Positions 43,321 through 52,434 of a stretch of 64,000 nt of DNA are shown one piece after another; positions within the stretch are counted from its first letter, which is position 1; the number at the start of each line of letters is the position of its first letter. The translations under genes and the position numbers were made by a program. Origin of the DNA: Nonomuraea rhodomycinica (GTDB lineage Bacteria > Actinomycetota > Actinomycetes > Streptosporangiales > Streptosporangiaceae); contig NZ_JABWGO010000001.1 in the NCBI RefSeq assembly GCF_013363995.1, positions 1,683,222 to 1,747,221 on the forward strand. Reading direction: 5' to 3'. The notes under the pieces were generated by a model that saw nothing but the letters and a program-made list of their open reading frames with translations, was not told the origin of the DNA and did no database searches.

Positions 43321-46221
43321 TCACGGCGACTGGCCGAGGTTGCGCAGGAGGGCGTTCTCCAGGTGCACGGTGATGTCGGCCAGTCGCCAGCCCTCCCGCG
43401 CGGCGCGGCGGGCCAGGTCCTCGTGCAGCTCGGCGCTCACCGGGATGACCTGGCCGCGCGAGTCGAGGATGGGCTGGTACTTGCGGCGGATCTCGTGGTC
43501 GTGGCGGCGGATGAACTCGAGCAGCCCCTCGTGGTCATGCGCCAGGTCGGTGACCGCCAGCACCGCGCGGTCCCTGAGCCAGGCGGGCATGGGGTAGTGC
43601 GTCCCGGCCTCCTCGACCAGCCGCGCCGGGTCGGTGCGGTCCCCGTCCTGCTGGGGTGGCGGGAAGCTGCCGGCCAGCACGAGCATCAGCCGGTCGGTGG
43701 GGAAGCCGCCCGGCAGCGGGCGGCCCTCGACCAGGGGCCTGACGACACTTGTCAGCGCGCGCCCCGAGCGCTGGGCGAGCAGGACGTCGAGGGCGTCGAC
43801 CAGGATCACGCCCCGGTGGATCGTCGCCGGCCGGCCCGATGAGCGGGAGACCAGCTCCTCGACGAGCTCCGTCACCCACCACGGCTGCCCGCCGGCGTCC
43901 TTGGCCGCCTCCGCGTCCTGCCCGGTCAGCGCGGCGGCGTCCAGCACCGCCCACGGCACGTCCCAGACCTCGGCCAGCGCCTTGACCAGGGCGGTGCGCT
44001 GGCCCGTGCGCGGGTCCACCAGGACGACGCACTGGCGGTCCGCGCCGCCACCGGGCGAGCCGTAGTGCCTGCTGCTGGCCACCGCCAGGGTCTCCCTGGC
44101 ACGGACGGCCCCCGGCAGGAGGTCGGCGAGCTTGCGCGAGACCTGGTGCGGGGTCAGCGCCCGGCCGCCGGTCGCCGGGGAGACCAGGGCCGCGGAGTTC
44201 AGCCCCCTGCCCACCAGCTCGGCGTCGATGATCAACGCCGGCTCGCCGGGCTTCGCGCGCTCGAACATCGTGGCCGCCAGCGCGTTCTCCATGACGCCGC
44301 GCAGCCCGCGCGCCCCGACGCCGCGCAGGAGCGCCTCGCCGGCGATCCGCTCGACGCCGTCCTGGGTGAAGACCGTGCCCTTCCTGCCCTGGAGGGCCAG
44401 CAGTTCGGCGTACTCGTGGGTCAGGCCGTTGTGCTCGTTCTGCAGGATCCTGACCAGTTCGGCGTGGTCGAGCGGGAGCGTCGCCGTTATCACCGGGAAG
44501 CGGCCCACCAGCTCGGGCAGGAAACCGTACTCGATGACGTCCTCGGGCAGGATGTGGTCCATGAGCGCGGCCCGGTCGCCCAGGGCGCCCTCGGGCAGGC
44601 TGAGCCTGCGCGCCACGTGCTCGGCGAGGCCGTTGAAGGCGCCGAGGCACACGAACAGCACGTTCTTGGTGTCGAACTGGTAGAAGTCGAGATTGCCCAA
44701 CCGTTCCGAGTCGCCCTTGGGGACGTCCACGACCGACCCCTCGACCAGCTTGAGCAGCTCCTGCTGCACGGCCCCGCTGGAAGCCCGGCTGCGCTCGCCG
44801 TGTCCGAGGGCGAGCTTGTCGAACTCGTCGACGCAGACGATGCCGTACTCCGCCCTGCGCAGGTTGAAGGAGCTGGCGATCAGCAACCGGTAGAGCAGCT
44901 TCTCCACCGTCATCCCGCCGTAGCCGGTGCTGCTCAGCACGGTGGCGTTGGCGATGACGAACGGCACGTCGAGGAAGCGGGCGATCGTCTCGACCAGCAT
45001 CGTCTTGCCGGTGCCGGTGGGGCCGAGCATCATCACGTTCGCCTTGCGGATGGCCACGGGCGGCGCCTCGAACCTGTTGGCCATCGTCAGCCGCAGGTAG
45101 TGGTTGCTGACCGCGACGGCCAGCCGCTCCTTGGCGGTGCGCTGGCCCTCGATCCGGCTGTCCAGGTGCCGCACGATGTCGGGCGGGTCGCGCAGGTCCA
45201 CGCGGGGCAGGATGCGCGTCTTGGCGTCGATGAAGTCGTCCAGCGTCAGCCGCGTGGCCGACCGGGCGCCCGCGGCGGCGGCCGCCCAGTGGACGAGCTG
45301 CCGCAGCTCGGCGCCGGTGAACCCGGCGACCCCCGCGGCGATCGCCGCGACGTCCACCTCCGCGACGACATCGTGCTCCTTCAGCAGCAGCCGCAGGATG
45401 TCGGCGCGCTGCGCCTCGTCCGGCAGCTCCAGGTCGACGCGCAGGCCGAAGCGGGTCGGCGCGAACAGCGCCCGGTCGATCACCCGGGGCCTGCTGGTGG
45501 CCGCGACGACGTAGACCTTGCCGTTGGCGTCGAGATCGTCCATGGCGGTCATCAGCTGCGCCATCGTACGGTGGGCCTCGGCGTCACCGCTGGCACCGGT
45601 GGCGGGCCCGCTGCTGCGCTCCGCGGCGATCAGGTCGATCTGGTCGATGAAGACGACGACCGGCTTGCTGCGGGCGCTCCTGCTCGCCTCGGCGAACGCC
45701 TGCCGCATCCGGCTGGAGCCCATGCCGACGAGGATCTCGTGGAACTCGGCGCCCGAGTAGGTGTACAGGGAGGCGTTCGCCTCACCGGCGATCGCCCGGG
45801 CGAGAACGGTCTTGCCGCACCCGGACGGCCCGGCGATCAGAACCGCTCGCGGCACGTCGCGGCCCAGCCTGCCGTACGGCTTGCGCAGCCAGGCGACGAC
45901 CGGTTCGAGCTCCTTCTTCACCTCGTCGAGCCCGCCGAGCCGGTCGAGGCGTTCGTCCGGCTGCTCCGCCGGCCGGCCGAGGCTCTGCACCTGCTGGGGC
46001 TGGTTGGCGGCCAACTGCCGCAGGCCCCCAGCCAGCATCCTGATCGCCAGCCCGACGAAGATGAGCGGGAGGCTCACGGCCAGGACCAGCGCCCACGGCA
46101 CACCGGCCAGCCAGGTGGCCGCCGTCTTGACCCAAGGTCCCAGGTTGCGCCATTCGCCGCTGAACACCAGGTAGAACACGATCGCGAGGGCGGGCACCCC
46201 CAACGGTCTCAGGAATCTCAC
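43321..46221 (-). CDS. Membrane-anchored triple-AAA ATPase: FtsH-like, ClpX-like and degenerate ClpX-like domains
   Basis: 966 residues. Helices at about 8-20 and 41-62 resemble the FtsH membrane anchor. D1 (about 93-340) is FtsH-like: Walker A GPSGCGKT (131-138), Walker B FIDQID with Gln194 for Glu, sensor-1 Ser243 for Asn, and pore loop LVG without the aromatic. D2 (about 353-660) is ClpX-like and intact: GPTGTGKT (400-407), VDEFD (464-468), pore loop GYGG and box RGVGARGLRG. The ClpX IGF loop, which docks ClpP, is not recognisable (GALGD at the equivalent place). D3 (about 690-966) is a dead ClpX-like copy: DPRTGQRT (736-743) and VDALD. There is no HExxH peptidase. GTG 46221 follows GGGGGAG, 14 bases after the CHAT gene. 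Confidence 0.85.
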   Translation of the reverse strand: MRFLRPLGVPALAIVFYLVFSGEWRNLGPWVKTAATWLAGVPWALVLAVSLPLIFVGLAIRMLAGGLRQLAANQPQQVQSLGRPAEQPDERLDRLGGLDEVKKELEPVVAWLRKPYGRLGRDVPRAVLIAGPSGCGKTVLARAIAGEANASLYTYSGAEFHEILVGMGSSRMRQAFAEASRSARSKPVVVFIDQIDLIAAERSSGPATGASGDAEAHRTMAQLMTAMDDLDANGKVYVVAATSRPRVIDRALFAPTRFGLRVDLELPDEAQRADILRLLLKEHDVVAEVDVAAIAAGVAGFTGAELRQLVHWAAAAAGARSATRLTLDDFIDAKTRILPRVDLRDPPDIVRHLDSRIEGQRTAKERLAVAVSNHYLRLTMANRFEAPPVAIRKANVMMLGPTGTGKTMLVETIARFLDVPFVIANATVLSSTGYGGMTVEKLLYRLLIASSFNLRRAEYGIVCVDEFDKLALGHGERSRASSGAVQQELLKLVEGSVVDVPKGDSERLGNLDFYQFDTKNVLFVCLGAFNGLAEHVARRLSLPEGALGDRAALMDHILPEDVIEYGFLPELVGRFPVITATLPLDHAELVRILQNEHNGLTHEYAELLALQGRKGTVFTQDGVERIAGEALLRGVGARGLRGVMENALAATMFERAKPGEPALIIDAELVGRGLNSAALVSPATGGRALTPHQVSRKLADLLPGAVRARETLAVASSRHYGSPGGGADRQCVVLVDPRTGQRTALVKALAEVWDVPWAVLDAAALTGQDAEAAKDAGGQPWWVTELVEELVSRSSGRPATIHRGVILVDALDVLLAQRSGRALTSVVRPLVEGRPLPGGFPTDRLMLVLAGSFPPPQQDGDRTDPARLVEEAGTHYPMPAWLRDRAVLAVTDLAHDHEGLLEFIRRHDHEIRRKYQPILDSRGQVIPVSAELHEDLARRAAREGWRLADITVHLENALLRNLGQSP

Positions 46222-46235
46222 GGCGTCTCCCCCGC

Positions 46236-49200
46236 TCAGGGTCCGGTATGAGTGAACAACGCCCAGACGAGCGGGGCGTAGGGCATGCGTTCCCGCAGCT
46301 CCAGCACGGCCTCGTGGAGCGCCGCGGCGGTGCCGGCCGCGTCCAGGCCGCCCCGGCCGTCGCCCAGCCGCCGGTAGACCCGCGCCGCGACGTGGGGAGC
46401 CGTGCTGTCCTCCAGCTGCCATTGCGCGCCGATCACGTGCCGGTATCCCGCCAGGTGCACGGCGGACGACAGGGTGATGGCCTCGTCGGAGAGCCGTTCG
46501 TCGCCGCGCGAGGTGTCGCAGCCGGACAGGAACGCCAGCAGCGCGTGGTCGGACAAGTCGAGCGCCGCCAGATCGCGAACCGTCAGCGGCCCGTCCTGGA
46601 GGGCCAGCCAGGCGTGGAACGGGCTGGCCGTGTCCTGCGCCCCGTGGCAGGCGAAGTGCACCCAGGGGCTGGCCCGCAGCACGGTGACCACGGCCTCGCG
46701 GGTGGCGCTCGCCCCGCGCAGCGTCCGGGCCCCGGGGAAGCACTCGCGGAAGATCTCCTCCTCACGGGCCGCCCCCGGCAGGTCGGCCGCGCCCGGCGTC
46801 GTGGGCATGGACACCACCAGCGGCTGGCCGTCGGGCCGGGAGACGGGCGGCGGAAGCGAGCGGACGTGCGCCAGCGCCCGCACCGTGGGGGTGTAGGAGG
46901 ACACCACCCGGTCCATCACCGTACGCGGTCGCGCGTCATGCCGCGTGCGGTGGTCCCCGGAGGCGTGCAGCGGGAGGAAGACCGCCGGCCCGGTCGGGCA
47001 CCACCAGACCCGCCGCGCGCCGGGCAGCCGGTCGAGCACCGGCTCCGTGATGGTGTCCCAGACCCAGCTGAGGGTCTCCTGGACGGTCTGTCTGGCCGTC
47101 AGCAGGTCGTCGAACTCACGCGCGCCCCCGCCGAGCGCCTCGATCGCCTCGGTGAAGCCCGCGACCCGGCCCTCGACCGCGTCCGCGGACACGTCCGGCA
47201 GCGGCACGACCGTGACGTCCCCGCCGGCGACGACCAGGGCGTCGCAGCGGTAGCGGCTGACGTTGAGGACGACCACGGGGCCGTCGGCGGCGGCCCCGGC
47301 CAGCCGGGTGAAGTCCATCGACCGCTCGAAGTCCTCGAACCCCGGCTGCCGGCGGATCTCCGCCACCAACGCGGCGTGCCGCCGGGCCGCGGCGTGCCTG
47401 CGGTCCATGTCGGCGGACTGGTCGTCGAGATCGGCGTAGACCTCCGTGAGGCGGGCGGCCAGGTCGGGCAGCTCCCGGGCCAGCCGGTCCCGGGCGGCCC
47501 TGGCGTCGAGCGCCTGCGCCAGCAGGACTCCCCGGCCCTGCTCCAGCAGCTCGACCGCCAGGCGGGCGTCGCCGGTCTCGAGCGCGCAGGCGGCCGCGTC
47601 GCCCGCCGTCCCCTGGAAGTCGGCGAGCAGCCGCTCCTGGTCACCGCGGCTCAGGCCGCGCCAGGCCATGGCCTCCAGCAGCCCCACCATGACCCCGAAC
47701 CCCTGTACGGCCAGCGCGAAGTCACCCTGGTCCGCGGCCAGGCGTCCCCAGAACCTGGCGGCGCCCGCGCGCGAGCCCGCCGGGGCCGCCTCGACGGCCG
47801 CGCTCTCGCGCAGCGCCTCGATCGCCTGCCCCCGCAGCCGCTCCGCCTCGCCCGGCTCGTCGTCGGCCCAGCGGTCGAGCAGCAGGGCCAGCTCGTTGAG
47901 CACGCTGGCCCTGCGCGGCTGCCCGGGGAGCGTCAGCTCCAGGGTCTCGCGCAGAAGGCGCACCGCCTCGGCGTACGGAGCGGGCTCGCCGGTGGCCTTG
48001 GCACGCAGCGACAGGCCGACGCCCAGCGCGGAAAGCCACATGGGGTACTCGGCGTGCGTGACCGGCCCGGCCGCGACCGCGCCCCGCAGCATGTCGACGG
48101 CCTCGTCGAGATCGTCGATCACATGGGCGGGCCTGGGGCCGTCCCGCACCTCGTGGACGAGCGCCGCCAGCGCGTCGGCGTCGACCGGCAGGGGGATCTC
48201 CCCACGTGCGAGGCCCTGGATCAGGTGGGTGATCTTCCGCTGCCGCTCGGTCACCAGCACGGCCTCGGTCTGCGCGATCAACGCCAGCCCCAGGCTGGCC
48301 ATCATGCCCGCCCGGCTCACGTGCGTGTCGCCGAGCCGGGCCAGGCCGGCGCGCAGCAGCTCGACCGCGTCGCCGGACGCCGCCGCCCGGTCGTGGACCA
48401 TGAGCGCGTTGGCCAGGTTCCTCGTGGCCAGGCCGCCGTCCGGCGTCTCCTGGGGCACGGAGGCGACGGACTCGCGCAGGACCAGCCGCGCCTCCTCCAG
48501 CGCGGCCGTGTCGTCGTACTGGACGTAGCGCTGGAACAGGGCGCTGCCGAGGTTGGACAGGTAGGTGCCGCGCAGGGAGTGCTCGCGCGGGGTCAGCCGG
48601 ATGCACGCGCGCAGCGCCTCGATCGCGTCGTCCAGGTCCTGCTCCAGCCCGAGGTCCTCGAACCGCGCGATCAGGGAGCCGCCGAGGTTGGCCCGGTAGA
48701 GGGCGGCGTCGTAGTGGTGGTCGGGGGTGGCCCGCACCGCCTCGCGATGCGCCTCGATCGCGCCGTCGATGTCCTGCCTGCGGCGCCACCGCTCGTAGGC
48801 GTGGTGCAGGGCGATGCCGAGGCCGGTGAGGGCCATGCCGCGGTTGGGGTGGTCGGGCGGCGTCAGCGCCACCCCCTCCCGGCACAGCCGCAGGCACTCG
48901 GTCAGGTGCTCCTCGCGCCCGGTGATCTGGTAGGCGATCGCGTAGGTGTTGGCGAGGTTGGCCAGGAACAGGCCGCGCTCGGGGTCGCCCTCGGGCAGCC
49001 GCGCGATGCCCGCCTCGAGCAGGTCCTGGGTGGCCTTCAGGTCGGTGGTGGTGCTGGTCGCCTGCATCCTGCGCCCCATCGCGGTGCCCAGCGCCGACAG
49101 CAGCTCGGCGTACGCGGGATGCCCGCCGGGCAGGCCCGCCAGGGTCGCGCGCATGGCCGCGATGACCTCGTCGAGGAGCGTGAGCCGGCCCGACGTCATC

Positions 49201-50093
49201 GCGACGATCGAGGCGTAGTAGGCGATCCGGACCAGGTGCTCGGTGCGGAGCGCGTGCTCCTCCGGCAGGAGCGTCATCTGCTCGCGGAAATGGGCGACCA
49301 GCCGGTCCACGGTGACGACCCGCTCCGAGACGTCGATGCCGTGGTCGAGCACCCAGCCCAGCCCCGCCCTGATGCTGCGCCGGTCGATCTCGGTCGCGGT
49401 GGGGAAGCGCCGCCGCACGACCTCCAGCAGCTCGCGCAGGTGCCGGTCGCGCTCGGGCAGGTCCCATCGCTGCACGAGCAGCATGGCCAGCTTGACCACC
49501 CGCGACAGGTAGTAGGTGTGGTCGGGGCTGGTCGCCCGCACCAGCCGGGTCAGGATCGCGTGGGTCTCGTCCTGGAACTCCCGGAGCCGCTCCGGGTGCA
49601 GTTCGGCCTGCTCCTCCAGTGCCAGGACCAGGTTGACCGTCGCCGAGTCGCGCAGCTCGGGATCCAGCCCCGGGCTGCCGGACACCTCCCGGAGGATGGC
49701 GACGACCTCGTCCAGCACGCGGCGGTTCTCCGCCGCCATGCTGCGGTCCGGCCGGTGCAGCTCGTAGGTGTTCAGCAGCGCCGTGGCCCGGCTCAGTTCG
49801 GCCGTCATGCCGGCGTCGGTGCCCTCGGCCAGCCGTACGGCGGTGCGGTGGACGGTGAGCGACTCCGCGATGTCCTCCATCTTCCCGATGTGGTCGAACC
49901 GCATCGAGAGACCGTCGCCGAGCGCCGACAGCCATTCCGCCCGCTCGGGATGGCGCTCGGGCACGTGCTCCAGCGCGTTCCTGAGCGTCTCCAGCGCCTC
50001 GTCCAGCTGCTCGAGATCATGTGTCGACGGGTACTCACGGATGACCCACGCCGCTCGTCGAGCGGCGCGCACGGCTCGGCTTCGTCGAAGCAT
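46236..50093 (-). CDS. TPR-repeat CHAT-domain caspase-like protease
   Basis: 1285 residues. From ~25 to ~770 are many degenerate TPR-like repeats of the actinobacterial type (for example DLDDAIEALRACIRLTP, YLSNLGSALFQRY). A helical linker includes LAVELLEQGRGVLLAQAL. The C-terminal ~300 residues are a CHAT (caspase HetF-associated with TPRs) domain with the catalytic pair in HFACHG (His1150) and LSGCDTS (Cys1192), and the usual SSAVHLAGYRHVIGAQW. No membrane segment is visible. ATG 50093 is preferred to ATG 50099 because GGGGGAGG directly precedes the latter. It is the first gene of a two-gene operon with the triple-AAA ATPase. Confidence 0.92.
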   Translation of the reverse strand: MLRRSRAVRAARRAAWVIREYPSTHDLEQLDEALETLRNALEHVPERHPERAEWLSALGDGLSMRFDHIGKMEDIAESLTVHRTAVRLAEGTDAGMTAELSRATALLNTYELHRPDRSMAAENRRVLDEVVAILREVSGSPGLDPELRDSATVNLVLALEEQAELHPERLREFQDETHAILTRLVRATSPDHTYYLSRVVKLAMLLVQRWDLPERDRHLRELLEVVRRRFPTATEIDRRSIRAGLGWVLDHGIDVSERVVTVDRLVAHFREQMTLLPEEHALRTEHLVRIAYYASIVAMTSGRLTLLDEVIAAMRATLAGLPGGHPAYAELLSALGTAMGRRMQATSTTTDLKATQDLLEAGIARLPEGDPERGLFLANLANTYAIAYQITGREEHLTECLRLCREGVALTPPDHPNRGMALTGLGIALHHAYERWRRRQDIDGAIEAHREAVRATPDHHYDAALYRANLGGSLIARFEDLGLEQDLDDAIEALRACIRLTPREHSLRGTYLSNLGSALFQRYVQYDDTAALEEARLVLRESVASVPQETPDGGLATRNLANALMVHDRAAASGDAVELLRAGLARLGDTHVSRAGMMASLGLALIAQTEAVLVTERQRKITHLIQGLARGEIPLPVDADALAALVHEVRDGPRPAHVIDDLDEAVDMLRGAVAAGPVTHAEYPMWLSALGVGLSLRAKATGEPAPYAEAVRLLRETLELTLPGQPRRASVLNELALLLDRWADDEPGEAERLRGQAIEALRESAAVEAAPAGSRAGAARFWGRLAADQGDFALAVQGFGVMVGLLEAMAWRGLSRGDQERLLADFQGTAGDAAACALETGDARLAVELLEQGRGVLLAQALDARAARDRLARELPDLAARLTEVYADLDDQSADMDRRHAAARRHAALVAEIRRQPGFEDFERSMDFTRLAGAAADGPVVVLNVSRYRCDALVVAGGDVTVVPLPDVSADAVEGRVAGFTEAIEALGGGAREFDDLLTARQTVQETLSWVWDTITEPVLDRLPGARRVWWCPTGPAVFLPLHASGDHRTRHDARPRTVMDRVVSSYTPTVRALAHVRSLPPPVSRPDGQPLVVSMPTTPGAADLPGAAREEEIFRECFPGARTLRGASATREAVVTVLRASPWVHFACHGAQDTASPFHAWLALQDGPLTVRDLAALDLSDHALLAFLSGCDTSRGDERLSDEAITLSSAVHLAGYRHVIGAQWQLEDSTAPHVAARVYRRLGDGRGGLDAAGTAAALHEAVLELRERMPYAPLVWALFTHTGP

Positions 50094-50229
50094 CCGCATC
50101 CTCCCCCACGGGGCCGGCCGAACGGTTCTCCTCGCATGAGAGCACCCTCCTGCGGTTCGTTCTGGGGCAGGCGCGCGTTACCGCCCGTTCGCCTTGTCGC
50201 CCCTCGCGGCGGGTGGTAGACACCAAGCC

Positions 50230-50595
50230 ATGGCAGACCTGCCGGACGACCGCCGCGCCCTGGCCGCTGTGTGCGCAAGCCTCCCCCGGCTGGTCCGCAT
50301 GGCCGCGTCGGAGGGATGGTCGGCGGAGCTCGACGCGGCCCGGCGCGCGCTGCGCGAGGAGGAGCGAGGCCCCAAGGAGGTCGTCGACGAGCTGAGCCGG
50401 ATGCTCGGCCTGGACGTCCTGGCACGCGGCAAGCCGGTCGTCCCCGACCTTCCGTCGGCAGGGCACCTCCCGCCCCCGCCCGGCGGCTACCGCTGCCCGA
50501 AGGACCGCTGCCCGCGCGACACCCGGCCCGAGCCCGGCGGCGCGATCCCGACCTGCGACGTCTACGAGCTTCCGCTGAAATACTCGCCGGGATGA
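50230..50595 (+). CDS. Small protein with a C-terminal cysteine motif, divergent from the CHAT gene
   Basis: 121 residues. An acidic, mostly helical N-terminal part (MADLPDDRRALAAVCASLP onward) is joined by a Pro-rich linker to a tail YRCPKDRCPRDT...IPTCDVY. Three closely spaced Cys (C-x4-C, then a third 14 residues on) suggest a metal- or redox-binding element. Small proteins with such tails occur near CHAT/TPR conflict-type genes in actinomycetes, as I recall, but I cannot name the family with confidence. ATG 50230 has TAGACA seven bases upstream (weak leaderless-type box). Its stop overlaps the next ATG (ATGA). Confidence 0.75.
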   Translation: MADLPDDRRALAAVCASLPRLVRMAASEGWSAELDAARRALREEERGPKEVVDELSRMLGLDVLARGKPVVPDLPSAGHLPPPPGGYRCPKDRCPRDTRPEPGGAIPTCDVYELPLKYSPG

Positions 50596-51485
50596 CCGGG
50601 TTCCTGTCGAACCTCGGGCAGAAGCTCGCCGAGCGGTGGCTGGCCGCGCTCGTCCTGCCCGGCGCGCTGTTCGAGGGCGTGCTGTGGCTCGCCGCCGTCC
50701 TCGGCCACCGGCGCCCCTGGGACGTCGCGTTCCTGGCCGACCGGGCCACCGCCCAGACCAGGGCCCTGGACGGCAAGCCCGTCGCGCAGGCCCTGCTGCT
50801 CGTCGCCCTCCTGCTGGGCGCGTTCGGGGCGGGGCTGTGCGCCGGCGCGCTCACGGGGCCGGTCGTCCGCTGCTGGTTCATGCGCGGTCCACGGTGGCTG
50901 GCCCGGCCCCTGGTCGAGCGGCGCAGGAACCGCTGGGACGACGCGCACCGGGACTTCGAGACGGCCACGGCGGGCAAGGGGGAGAGCGCCGCGGACTTCC
51001 AGCGCCGCCGAGGCGAGCTGGCCGCGCGGCGCAACGCCATCGCCCTGGCCCGCCCGTTCCGGCCGACCTGGATGGGCGACCAGATGGACGCCGTCGTCAC
51101 CCGCGTCCACAACCGCTACGGCATCGACCTCGACGCCGCCTGGCCGCGCCTGTGGCTCGTCGTCCCCGACCACGTACGGACCACGATCGGCGACGCCCGC
51201 GCCACCCTGTCCGGCGCCGCGACCACGGCGGCATGGGGTGTGCTGTACCTGGGCACGGCGGTGATCACCCTGTGGTGGCCGGCGGCGCTGATCGGCGCGG
51301 TGACGATCGCGGTCGGCCACCGCCGGGGACGGGCGGCGACGGGGACGCTGGCCCAGGTGTGCGAGGCCACCGTGGACCTCTACGGGGTGGAGCTGGCCAG
51401 GGCCCTCAACGTCCCGCTCGCCGACGGCCAGGTGACCCCGCCCGCCGGCCTCACCATCACCGAACTCCTCCGCAAGGGCGCCTGA
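50592..51485 (+). CDS. Membrane protein of the CHAT/AAA island, function unknown
   Basis: 297 residues. Hydrophobic segments at about 17-38, 61-85 and 210-250 (the last probably two helices) flank a charged middle region (about 90-200) rich in Arg, Asp and Glu. I recognise no domain. The ATG overlaps the stop of the small Cys-rich protein, so the two are translationally coupled. The divergent arrangement with the CHAT/AAA operon suggests a membrane component of the same system, which is inference from context only. Confidence 0.75.
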   Translation: MTGFLSNLGQKLAERWLAALVLPGALFEGVLWLAAVLGHRRPWDVAFLADRATAQTRALDGKPVAQALLLVALLLGAFGAGLCAGALTGPVVRCWFMRGPRWLARPLVERRRNRWDDAHRDFETATAGKGESAADFQRRRGELAARRNAIALARPFRPTWMGDQMDAVVTRVHNRYGIDLDAAWPRLWLVVPDHVRTTIGDARATLSGAATTAAWGVLYLGTAVITLWWPAALIGAVTIAVGHRRGRAATGTLAQVCEATVDLYGVELARALNVPLADGQVTPPAGLTITELLRKGA

Positions 51486-51504
51486 GGCCGCTCGGAGCGC
51501 GCCG

Positions 51505-52377
51505 TCAGCCCTGGAGGACCTTCCCCCAGTCGACGGTCGCGGCCCAGTCGGCGTAGGTGTGCCAGCGCACCGCCGGGTAGGCGGCGCGCAGGGCGGCCGT
51601 GTCGACGAAGTCGGTGTTGCGCTCGAAGGCGTCGAACATGTCCGCCACCTCGTCGCCCGCCCACTGCCGGACCATGTCGAGGGGCAGCCTCCGGTACGGG
51701 ATCTCGCGGCCGATCGCCTCGCCGAGGATGCGGGCGGCCTCCTCGCCCGTGACGCGGTCGGAGGCGACGTCCACGCGCCTGCCGATCATCTCGGCGGGGT
51801 TCTCGACGGCGTGGACGGCTAATGCGGCGATGTCGAGGACCGTGACCTGGTCCAGTTCCTTGCCGGGCGACAGCGGGCTGGACAGGACGCCGTCGGCGAG
51901 GCCGCTGAAGCCGAGGTTGAGGGCGTTCTCCATGAAGTAGACGGGGCCGAGGACCGTCGCGGGCACCTGCCGCTCGCGCAGGTACGCCTCGACCAACTGC
52001 TTGCTGTCGGCGTGGTCGATGTCGGTGGCCTCCACGCGGTCGCCGCCGCGTACGGAGGAGTAGACGAGGTGGGTGCCGGCGCGCTCGGCGGCGTCCACGA
52101 TGCTCCGGCCCTGGGCGACCTCCTCGTCCTTGCCGCCCTCGCCGAACGGCACGGACAGGCCGAACACGGCGTCCACGCCGGTCGCCGCCCGCTGGAGCGC
52201 CCCGGCGTCGGCCAGGTCGCCCGGGGCCAGGCGCGCGCCCGCGGCGGACAGCGCCCGGGCGGCGGGCGACTCCTCCGAGCGGACGTAGGCCACCACCTCG
52301 TGCCCGTGGTCCAGGAGCAGGCGGGCGACGGCGCCGCCCTGCTTGCCGGTGGCGCCGATGACGAGAACCTTCGCCAT
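51505..52377 (-). CDS. NmrA-like NAD(P)-binding protein, probable quinone or redox-stress reductase
   Basis: 290 residues. Rossmann motif VLVIGATGKQGGAVARLLL, then VFGLSVPFGEGGKDEEVAQG and VYSSVRGG place it in the NmrA/atypical SDR group. Members reduce quinones or act as redox sensors. ATG 52377 has AGGAG about seven bases upstream; the frame runs to 52449 without support. A SoxR-type operator overlaps the promoter, so induction by redox-cycling compounds is likely. SoxR-controlled reductases of this kind are known in Streptomyces. Confidence 0.88.
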   Translation of the reverse strand: MAKVLVIGATGKQGGAVARLLLDHGHEVVAYVRSEESPAARALSAAGARLAPGDLADAGALQRAATGVDAVFGLSVPFGEGGKDEEVAQGRSIVDAAERAGTHLVYSSVRGGDRVEATDIDHADSKQLVEAYLRERQVPATVLGPVYFMENALNLGFSGLADGVLSSPLSPGKELDQVTVLDIAALAVHAVENPAEMIGRRVDVASDRVTGEEAARILGEAIGREIPYRRLPLDMVRQWAGDEVADMFDAFERNTDFVDTAALRAAYPAVRWHTYADWAATVDWGKVLQG

Positions 52378-52434
52378 GATCTCTCCTGTAATCATGTAAT
52401 CCCTGAATGGGGCGCGGGTGCGCGCCGAATCGGG

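Noticed and set aside
43321..50093. Assignment to a named vWA-MoxR or CATRA-type conflict system
   Set aside because: No vWA or MoxR gene is present, and I cannot match the small protein to those families with certainty, so only the domain architecture is reported.
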